Source: Limivicinus sp963617275
GTDB lineage: Bacteria > Bacillota > Clostridia > Oscillospirales > Oscillospiraceae
Reading direction: 5' to 3'
Assembly (NCBI GenBank): GCA_963617275.1
Contig: CAVENX010000008.1
Span: 1 to 12,756, forward strand
Length of the DNA: 12,756 nucleotides
Shown here: positions 5,919 through 11,406 of the stretch, piece after piece
Position numbering within the stretch: position 1 is the first letter of the stretch
Layout: each line of letters opens with the position of its first letter
The notes under the pieces: generated by a model
What the model was told of the DNA's origin: nothing
What the model saw: only the letters and a program-made list of their open reading frames with translations
Database searches by the model: none
Made by a program: the position numbers and the translations under genes

Positions 5919-7928
5919 ATGCACTGCACAAGAAAAGTTAAGGAAGACCTTATATGGGTAGGCGCTGACGACCGCCGCCTTGCATGCTTTGAAGGCGTGT
6001 ACGGTGTGCCGGACGGTGTTTCCTACAACTCTTATCTGCTGCTGGATGAGAAAACTGCTCTGTTTGATACGGTAGATAAGGCGGTTTTCCAGACGTTTTT
6101 TGAAAATATCGCTTATGCGCTCAACGGCAGACCGCTTGATTATCTCGTCGTCTCTCATCTTGAGCCTGACCATGCCTACACCATTGAAGCACTGCTTGTC
6201 CGCTATCCCGATGTAAAGGTCGTCTGCAATGCCAAGATGGAGACCATGCTCAAGAACTATTTCCGCGCCGTGGACTTTTCCGACAGGCTCGTTATCGTCA
6301 AGGAGGGCGATACGCTTTCCTTCGGCAGACATACCGTCACCTTTGTGATGGCGCCGATGGTGCACTGGCCGGAGGTCATGATGAGCTATGACCTCACGGA
6401 TAAGATACTTTTCTCCGCCGATGCATTCGGCACCTTCGGTGCGCTCAACGGCAGACTTTTTGCCGACGAGACGGACTTTTTCACCGAGAATATCGACGAG
6501 GCGCGCCGTTACTATACCAATATCGTCGGCAAATACGGTCCGCAGGTGCAGGCGGTTCTCAAAAAGGCCGCAGGGCTTGAGATAAACTATGTATGCCCGC
6601 TGCACGGCTTTGTATGGCGCAGCCATTTCGGCGACTATCTTGATAAATATCTGCGCTGGAGCAGCTATACCCCGGAGGAGAGCAGTGTGATGCTGGCGTA
6701 TGCTTCCGTTTACGGGCATACCGAGAACGCCGCCAACATTCTTGCCGCCAAGCTTGTTGAGCGCGGCGTGAAGGTAAGAATGTACGACACATCCGTCACA
6801 CCTGCAAGCTATATAGTTTCCGATGCGTTCAGATGCAGCCACCTTGTCTTTGCTGCGACGACGTATAACGCCGGTATCTTTGTCAATATGGAAAATCTCC
6901 TGCATGACATTGTAAATCACAATCTCCAGAACAGGAAAATCGCGCTCATTGAAAACGGAAGCTGGGCGCCGACGAGCGGAAAGCTTATGCGTGAGCTGCT
7001 TGAAAAACTCAAAAACTGCGAATTTATCGGCGAAAATATTACGGTCAGATCCTCCCTTGCAGAGGAGCAGCTTGCCGCGCTTGACCGGATCGCCGATGCG
7101 ATAGCGGCGGAGATCGGATCAAAGCCAGCAGAGGATGAGCAGCCCGAAAGGTCGGTAGAGAGCATCATTGAGGCGGTCGATAACAAGGTGTTCCGCAAAT
7201 TCTCCTACGGTGTTGAGATACTTACGACCCGCGCCGACGGGAAGGACTACGGCTGTGTTATAAATACCGCCGGACAGGTCGCCTCCGGCGATCCGAAGAA
7301 AATATCCATATCGGTCATAAAGAAAAACAACACCTGCGATATGGTGAAGAAAGCCGGAAAGTTCAATATATCCATTGTTACTCAGGACGCGCCGTATGCG
7401 CTTTTCCAGCGCTTCGGCTTTCAGAGCGGCAGAGATACGGACAAGTTTGCGGACGTCGGATATGATGTGCGCACTGCAAACGGCATCCGTTATGTTCCCG
7501 AATATACAAACGCCGTTCTGTCCTGTGAGATAATCGAGACGGTTGATGCCGACACCCAGGTGATGTATATCGCCAATGTTGTCGAGGCGAAAGTGCTTTC
7601 TGACGCTGCTTCCTGTACCTATGCTTACTATCAGGAGCATATCAAGCCGAAGAAGAATCCTGCTCCTGCGCAGAAAGAGGGCTGGGTCTGCAAGGTTTGC
7701 GGCTATTTCTATGAGGGTAAAGAGCTGCCGGAGGATTATATCTGCCCGCTGTGCAATCATGGCCGGGATGAGTTTGAATATGTCCCTGCCGCGCCGGAGA
7801 AAAAGACAAAGGGCTATATCTGCACGATCTGCGGCCATTTTGAACCTTGCGAGGGCGAACTGCCGGAGGATTATACCTGCCCGCTTTGCAACCACGGCAG
7901 AGACGCATTTGAGCCCGCCGTTCAGTAA
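5919..7928 (+). CDS. Multidomain flavodiiron protein: diiron core, flavodoxin, flavin reductase, two rubredoxins
   Basis: A 669-residue cytoplasmic enzyme expected to reduce O2 to water and/or NO to N2O with electrons from a reduced nicotinamide or another donor. Residues 1-250 are the metallo-beta-lactamase-type diiron core with HLEPDH at 80-85 (His80, Glu82, Asp84, His85), HWPEVM at 149-154, SADAFG at 166-171 and CPLHG at 226-230, a complete ligand set. Residues 256-400 are flavodoxin (YASVYGHTEN at 261-270, FMN site). Residues 421-575 resemble the FMN-binding flavin reductase domain. Rubredoxins follow at 589-622 (Cys591, 594, 609, 612) and 633-667 (Cys635, 638, 654, 657); both have only 14-15 residues between their Cys pairs, where classical rubredoxin has about 29. 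AAGGAGG at 5905-5911 fixes the start. The gene is monocistronic. O2 versus NO preference cannot be read from the sequence. Confidence 0.93.
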   Translation: MHCTRKVKEDLIWVGADDRRLACFEGVYGVPDGVSYNSYLLLDEKTALFDTVDKAVFQTFFENIAYALNGRPLDYLVVSHLEPDHAYTIEALLVRYPDVKVVCNAKMETMLKNYFRAVDFSDRLVIVKEGDTLSFGRHTVTFVMAPMVHWPEVMMSYDLTDKILFSADAFGTFGALNGRLFADETDFFTENIDEARRYYTNIVGKYGPQVQAVLKKAAGLEINYVCPLHGFVWRSHFGDYLDKYLRWSSYTPEESSVMLAYASVYGHTENAANILAAKLVERGVKVRMYDTSVTPASYIVSDAFRCSHLVFAATTYNAGIFVNMENLLHDIVNHNLQNRKIALIENGSWAPTSGKLMRELLEKLKNCEFIGENITVRSSLAEEQLAALDRIADAIAAEIGSKPAEDEQPERSVESIIEAVDNKVFRKFSYGVEILTTRADGKDYGCVINTAGQVASGDPKKISISVIKKNNTCDMVKKAGKFNISIVTQDAPYALFQRFGFQSGRDTDKFADVGYDVRTANGIRYVPEYTNAVLSCEIIETVDADTQVMYIANVVEAKVLSDAASCTYAYYQEHIKPKKNPAPAQKEGWVCKVCGYFYEGKELPEDYICPLCNHGRDEFEYVPAAPEKKTKGYICTICGHFEPCEGELPEDYTCPLCNHGRDAFEPAVQ

Positions 7929-7941
7929 ACGTCAGGAATTA

Positions 7942-7983
7942 AAAAAATGATTGGAGAAGCGGAAGCTTCTCCAATCATTTTTT
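7942..7983. terminator. Bidirectional rho-independent terminator
   Basis: A perfect 19-bp stem (7942-7960 with 7965-7983) closes on the four-base loop GGAA. It has a run of A on one side and T on the other (AAAAAATGATTGG / CCAATCATTTTTT), so it works in both directions. It terminates the flavodiiron gene (stop at 7926-7928) and the convergent phosphopantetheinyl transferase gene, whose stop codon (7984-7982) lies at the base of the stem. Confidence 0.9.
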
Positions 7984-8581
7984 AAAGCAAAATTTCAGTT
8001 ATTTCAGGCGCTGCGTTAATGCCGCCCGGGACGCATAAAGCGATGTGATGCTTTCCGATGACGGTGTAAAAAATATCGCTCCTGTCGATCACCGAAAATG
8101 ATTCAAGCGGCGTGGCCAGTCCTGTGCCGAGCGCTTTTATATAGCTTTCCTTTTGACACCATATCCCGGTATAGGCGGCGTCGCGGTCGGAATGTGAGAG
8201 TATGTATTCCCGCTCATCTGCAGCGAAAAATCGGCGTGCAACGCTGTCATGAAAGGCTGAAATATACTGAATGTCCGTACCGACGGCGCTGTCACTTACC
8301 GCGCACAGCACCCGGGCGTTGGAGTGGGAAAGACTGAAATGAAATTCCCCGCCGGAAATTTCCGGCTTCCCATACTCGGAACAGGTTATATCAAGCGGTA
8401 CGGCGACGGCGGGAAACAGCTCTTTCGCTGCGTGGTTGAGCAAAAGCTCCGCTCCGATGCTTTCGCGTACCTTCTCGGGGACGCGCAGGCAGCCGACCCG
8501 CTCTCTGCGGTAGTCCGAAAGCGGATAAGCGGCGCTGATATCAATGCCGCCGGTGTCTGCAATGTAAACTTTAAGCATCAT
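7982..8581 (-). CDS. Sfp-type 4'-phosphopantetheinyl transferase
   Basis: A 199-residue enzyme that should move phosphopantetheine from CoA to a serine of acyl- or peptidyl-carrier proteins. The family motifs are in order: GKPEI at 71-75, FSLSHS at 82-87, VGTDIQ at 100-105 and WCQKESYIKALGTGL at 141-155. Asp103 and Glu145 are the expected Mg ligands. The middle acid (Glu109 in B. subtilis Sfp, 'VGxDIE') is Gln105 here. The protein is a little shorter than Sfp (about 224) but complete. The ATG at 8581 overlaps the stop of the upstream HD gene as ATGA, and GAGGG lies just before it, so the two are translationally coupled. No PKS, NRPS or carrier protein is in the window; it could serve the fatty-acid carrier or a distant biosynthetic cluster. 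Confidence 0.88.
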   Translation of the reverse strand: MMLKVYIADTGGIDISAAYPLSDYRRERVGCLRVPEKVRESIGAELLLNHAAKELFPAVAVPLDITCSEYGKPEISGGEFHFSLSHSNARVLCAVSDSAVGTDIQYISAFHDSVARRFFAADEREYILSHSDRDAAYTGIWCQKESYIKALGTGLATPLESFSVIDRSDIFYTVIGKHHIALCVPGGINAAPEITEILL

Positions 8582-9120
8582 GCCCTCATCGCGTCGATGG
8601 TTTTTGCGATAAGCTCATTAAGCTCCATGCCCGCCATCTCCGCGCCGCGGCGTATCACGTCCCTTGAGCAGCCTGCGGCAAACTTCTTGTCCTTGAACTT
8701 CTTCATGACGGATTTTACTTCCATGTCTGAAAGGCCGGTCGGGCGCATGAGCGCGACAGCGCCTATAAGCCCGGTAAGCTCGTCCGTTGCGTATAGTATC
8801 TTTTCCATGTACTTTACCGGCTCTACGTCGATGCAGATACCGTAGCCATGGGAAATGACGGCGTGTATCACGTCCTCGTCTATATCAAGCTCATGCAGCA
8901 GCTCACGCGCTTTGACGCAGTGCTGCTCGGGATACAGCTCAAAATCTATATCGTGCAGCATTCCGACGGTACGCCAGAAGTCAACGTTCTCACTGTCGTA
9001 TTCCTTTGCAAACTCTCCCATGACCTTTGACACCGTTTCCGCGTGCTGAATGTGGAAGGGTTCTTTGTTATAACGCTTTACAAGCTCCTCTGCCTGTTCC
9101 GGGGTTGGTATATAGCTCAT
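8578..9120 (-). CDS. HD-domain metal-dependent phosphohydrolase
   Basis: A 180-residue protein with the HD hydrolase signature. His26 (FHIQHAETV), the His56-Asp57 pair (GMLHDIDFE) and a distal Asp113 (YATDELTGL) form the usual H...HD...D metal site. His86 and His91 (VIHAVISHGYG) could bind a second metal. Such small HD proteins act on phosphate esters of nucleotides or related compounds; the substrate is not identifiable. I take the ATG at 9120 because AAGGAGGTC (minus strand, 9136-9128) lies at normal distance before it; an in-frame start at 9153 would put that site inside the gene. First gene of a two-gene operon with the phosphopantetheinyl transferase; why these two are paired is not clear. 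Confidence 0.87.
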   Translation of the reverse strand: MSYIPTPEQAEELVKRYNKEPFHIQHAETVSKVMGEFAKEYDSENVDFWRTVGMLHDIDFELYPEQHCVKARELLHELDIDEDVIHAVISHGYGICIDVEPVKYMEKILYATDELTGLIGAVALMRPTGLSDMEVKSVMKKFKDKKFAAGCSRDVIRRGAEMAGMELNELIAKTIDAMRA

Positions 9121-9153
9121 GAAAGATGACCTCCTTGATCGTTTGATTTTCAT

Positions 9154-9182
9154 ATGATACTGCCGTCATCGACATATTTCAA
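9154..9182 (-). promoter_or_regulatory. Sigma-A-type promoter of the HD/phosphopantetheinyl transferase operon
   Basis: On the minus strand TTGAAA (9182-9177) and TATCAT (9159-9154) are 17 bases apart. Transcription would begin near 9147, about 27 bases before the ATG at 9120, with the AAGGAGG site in between. The same TATCAT -10 is used by the promoter at 4515-4543. Confidence 0.78.
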
Positions 9183-9204
9183 GAATAAATTTTTAAAAAT
9201 TACG

Positions 9205-9238
9205 GAGCCGCCGTATGCTTGCTGTGCATAGGCGGCTC
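9205..9238 (-). terminator. Hairpin terminator of the lipoprotein gene
   Basis: GAGCCGCC (9205-9212) pairs with GGCGGCTC (9231-9238), and after one unpaired base TATGC (9214-9218) pairs with GCATA (9226-9230), leaving a 7-base loop. It lies 10 bases past the minus-strand lipoprotein stop. On that strand the T-rich stretch (TAATTTTTAAAAATTT) begins about 4 bases after the stem, so it is not a textbook U-run, but position and strength fit termination before the HD promoter. Confidence 0.6.
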
Positions 9239-9248
9239 TTTGATCAAT

Positions 9249-9542
9249 TCACTTGGCTGCTTTATCGGTCGGCGCGGCGCTTGCCGGCGAAGCAGAAGCG
9301 CTGGGCGCTGCCGAGGGGGAAGCGCTGGGCATGGGCGACGGGGAATTGACGCTGCCGTCTGTCATGGGGCCGTTATCGCTGTTAGGGCTTGCGGATGCGT
9401 TAGGCGAAACCTGCGCAGTCGCCTCCGGCAGTACCTGTATAGTAGGTACGGGAGAAGCTGTGGGCTTGGTGTCCTCAACATTGCCGCAGCCGCAAAGCAT
9501 AAGCGACAGCAGCAAGGATAAAACAATTGCGGTTCTTTTCAT
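9249..9542 (-). CDS. Small Ser/Pro/Ala-rich lipoprotein
   Basis: A 97-residue predicted lipoprotein. A basic start (MKR), a hydrophobic segment (TAIVLSLLLSLML) and the lipobox LCGC give lipid-modified Cys19 after signal peptidase II cleavage; Cys17 is a less likely alternative. The mature part is low-complexity and extended, with a Thr/Val/Pro-rich start (TKPTASPVPTIQVLPEAT) and then repeated Ser-Pro-Ala units such as PSASPSAAPSASASPASAAP at about 70-90. No folded domain is visible, so it may be a surface tether, spacer or stress-induced envelope protein. The start is supported by GGAGG (minus strand, 9554-9550) before the ATG at 9542. It is divergent from rlmD. The antisense frame 9253-9564 is also open but has no ribosome site and simply mirrors the biased codons. 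Confidence 0.75.
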   Translation of the reverse strand: MKRTAIVLSLLLSLMLCGCGNVEDTKPTASPVPTIQVLPEATAQVSPNASASPNSDNGPMTDGSVNSPSPMPSASPSAAPSASASPASAAPTDKAAK

Positions 9543-9585
9543 ATTAATCCTCCGTTATAACTGAAAAATTAAGTGCAGAAGCCCG

Positions 9586-9601
9586 GTATTTGAGCAAATA
9601 C
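9586..9601. promoter_or_regulatory. Dyad in the divergent lipoprotein/rlmD intergenic region
   Basis: GTATTT (9586-9591) and AAATAC (9596-9601) form a perfect 6-bp inverted repeat around GAGC. The flanking AGCCCG and the pattern GCAAAT recur loosely about 48 bases downstream (9629-9648), and GTATTTAC appears at 9615-9622. The region is AT-rich, so chance is possible. It could be an operator in the 153-base divergent promoter region. Confidence 0.25.
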
Positions 9602-9660
9602 ATGAGCAGAATTAGTATTTACCAAAAAGCCCGTATTATTCGCAAATTTTAACTTAATAT

Positions 9661-9689
9661 TTGATAAAAACAAATCCGTGTGTTATATT
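9661..9689 (+). promoter_or_regulatory. Promoter of the rlmD-like gene, probably giving a leaderless mRNA
   Basis: TTGATA (9661-9666) and TATATT (9684-9689) are separated by 17 bases. The expected start of transcription, about 7 bases after the -10, coincides with the A of the ATG at 9696. No Shine-Dalgarno-like sequence occurs between the -10 and the ATG, unlike every other gene in the window with its own promoter. Confidence 0.65.
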
Positions 9690-9695
9690 TGTCAT

Positions 9696-11063
9696 ATGAA
9701 AAATGATTTGATTTTAAAGAAAAACGATATTTATACCGCCAGGATCGAAGGCTATACCTCCGAAGCCTTGGGCGTCTGCCGCATCGGGGGACGCGCTGTG
9801 TTCGTAAAGGGCGCGCTTGCGGGCGAGATATGGGAGATCAGGATAGTCAAGGTCAGCTCTTCTGCGGTCTACGGCCGGGGAGAGCGGCTTATCGAGCCGT
9901 CAGACGAGCGACGGGAGCCGGACTGCCCGTATTTCCGCGCATGCGGCGGCTGTGATACGCGGCACATGAGCTATGAGGCCGAGCTTGCTTTCAAGCTCGG
10001 CAAGGTCAACGACGCGCTTGAGCATATAGGAAAGCAGGCGCTCAAAGCCGTGGAGATCATAGGCGCAGACACAACGGCGCATTACCGCAACAAGGGCATT
10101 ATGGCGGTTGCCGATATGAACGGCAGAGCCTGCGCCGGATTCTTCCGTGAGCGCAGTCATGATATCATCGAGATAGACGACTGCCTTATTCAGGATAAGC
10201 TGTGTGCCGCCGCTGCAAAAGCCGTGACGGGGTTTCTTAACGGTAACGGCATCGCAGCATATAGTGAGCAGACGGGAAAGGGAAGTGTGCGCCATGTGTA
10301 TACACGCCGCGCCTGTCATACAGCCGACGCAGTGCTGTGCATTGTCTCAGCACACGGTTTCGGCGCACTGACGCCGAAGCTTGTTGACGCTGTGCGCACC
10401 GCTTGTCCCGACCTTACGGGGATAGTGCTCAATATAAACAAAAACCGCGGGAATACCGTGCTTGATGGGGATTTTTATACCCTTTGGGGCAGAGAGAATA
10501 TTACAGATACGCTATGTGCTGTGCGTTTTGATATTTCCCCTCGTGCGTTTTTCCAGGTAAACCCTCCCCAGGCGGAAAAGCTCTATGAAAAAGCGTTGGA
10601 GTATGCCGGTGCGGGTATGGACGATACCGTTCTCGACCTCTACTGCGGCGCAGGAACGATAAGCCTGTGCCTTGCGAAAAATGCGGGCATGGTCATCGGC
10701 GCGGAGATAGTACCGCAGGCTATTGAAAACGCAAAGGAGAATGCGAAAAACAACGGCATTGAAAACGCGGAGTTTATCTGTGCCGACGCGGGAGAAGCGG
10801 CGTGTGAATTAAAAAAGCGCGGCATTGAGCCGAAAATCATAGTTGTAGACCCGCCGCGAAAGGGTATGGACGCGCAGGCTGTTGAAGCTGTTTGCTCCAT
10901 GGCTCCCGAGCGGGTGGTATATGTTTCCTGCAACCCTGCGACTCTTGCAAGGGACATCGCTGTCTTCAGCGCCAGCGGTTATAAACTCGAAAAAGCCGCC
11001 GCCGTTGACATGTTTCCCAAAACAAGCCACGTCGAGACGGTATGCCTATTGTCAAGGAAATAA
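9696..11063 (+). CDS. rlmD: 23S rRNA (uracil-5)-methyltransferase, RlmD/RumA family
   Basis: A 455-residue SAM-dependent tRNA/rRNA m5U methyltransferase. A TRAM-like N-terminal domain (about 9-70; GYTSEALGVCRIGGRAVFVKG) is followed by an iron-sulfur site with Cys77, Cys83 and Cys86 (DCPYFRACGGC) and probably Cys163 (DDCLIQ). The methyltransferase part has FFQVNPPQ near 285, motif I DLYCGAGTISL at 314-324, DPPRKG at 385-390, the catalytic VSCNPATLARD (Cys412) and the late base SHVETV (Glu447). All key residues are present. Length fits the family. The frame is open from a GTG at 9678, but that codon overlaps the -10 region, so the ATG at 9696 is the likely start. Which uridine is modified (positions of the RlmD or RlmC type, or both) cannot be settled from sequence; the symbol is provisional. 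Confidence 0.9.
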   Translation: MKNDLILKKNDIYTARIEGYTSEALGVCRIGGRAVFVKGALAGEIWEIRIVKVSSSAVYGRGERLIEPSDERREPDCPYFRACGGCDTRHMSYEAELAFKLGKVNDALEHIGKQALKAVEIIGADTTAHYRNKGIMAVADMNGRACAGFFRERSHDIIEIDDCLIQDKLCAAAAKAVTGFLNGNGIAAYSEQTGKGSVRHVYTRRACHTADAVLCIVSAHGFGALTPKLVDAVRTACPDLTGIVLNINKNRGNTVLDGDFYTLWGRENITDTLCAVRFDISPRAFFQVNPPQAEKLYEKALEYAGAGMDDTVLDLYCGAGTISLCLAKNAGMVIGAEIVPQAIENAKENAKNNGIENAEFICADAGEAACELKKRGIEPKIIVVDPPRKGMDAQAVEAVCSMAPERVVYVSCNPATLARDIAVFSASGYKLEKAAAVDMFPKTSHVETVCLLSRK

Positions 11064-11406
11064 AATCAAGTGCAAAACGAAGCGTATTCCGGGCTTTTGT
11101 AAGGTTGGTATCATTAGAGGAGCCTTGCGGAAAGCTCGGTTTTCTTGTATGGAAACATATCAGCTTTTTAGTCTGACCGGAGAAAAATTTGGCAGCCGGA
11201 GAATAGCGGCAGGGTTTAAGCCGTTGATTAGATGTCGTGAGTTGCGGCAATAGGTTTTTTGCCAGAGCGACCGCGGTTTACAGATGTGTATTAAGCTCAT
11301 GCGTAGAGAAAAGCATATATGAGGTTAATGAGATGTTGGAATCTTGTGGGTTTGCCCCGTTTAGTAGTTCAAAAGTTGGATAATGCATAAGGAGGTACTT
11401 TATTAA
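11064..11406. other. 343-base stretch with no recognisable gene
   Basis: This lies between the rlmD-like stop and the McrB-like start. Short open frames cross it (one continues to 11253 from within rlmD in another frame), but none has a ribosome site or a recognisable motif. There is no strong terminator after rlmD: GAGC/GCTC with a following GGTTTTCTT near 11119-11143 is too weak to call. AAGGAGGT at 11389-11396 belongs to the next gene. A GATAAT at 11379-11384 lacks a partner -35. Base composition shifts towards AT across it, consistent with the boundary between chromosomal backbone and acquired DNA. Confidence 0.5.

Noticed and set aside
5674..5931. 85-codon minus-strand open frame across the repeat and the flavodiiron start
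   Set aside because: It overlaps the flavodiiron ribosome site and start codon, has no ribosome site of its own and no family match.
9253..9564. 103-codon plus-strand frame opposite the lipoprotein gene
   Set aside because: It mirrors the biased Ser/Pro/Ala codons of the real gene; the minus-strand frame has a signal peptide, lipobox and ribosome site.
9678..9695. GTG at 9678 as start of the rlmD-like gene
   Set aside because: It lies at the -10 region of the probable promoter, has no ribosome site, and adds residues outside the family domain.
11379..11384. GATAAT as the -10 of a McrB-like gene promoter
   Set aside because: No -35 hexamer at proper spacing and it lies very near the ribosome site; left uncalled.
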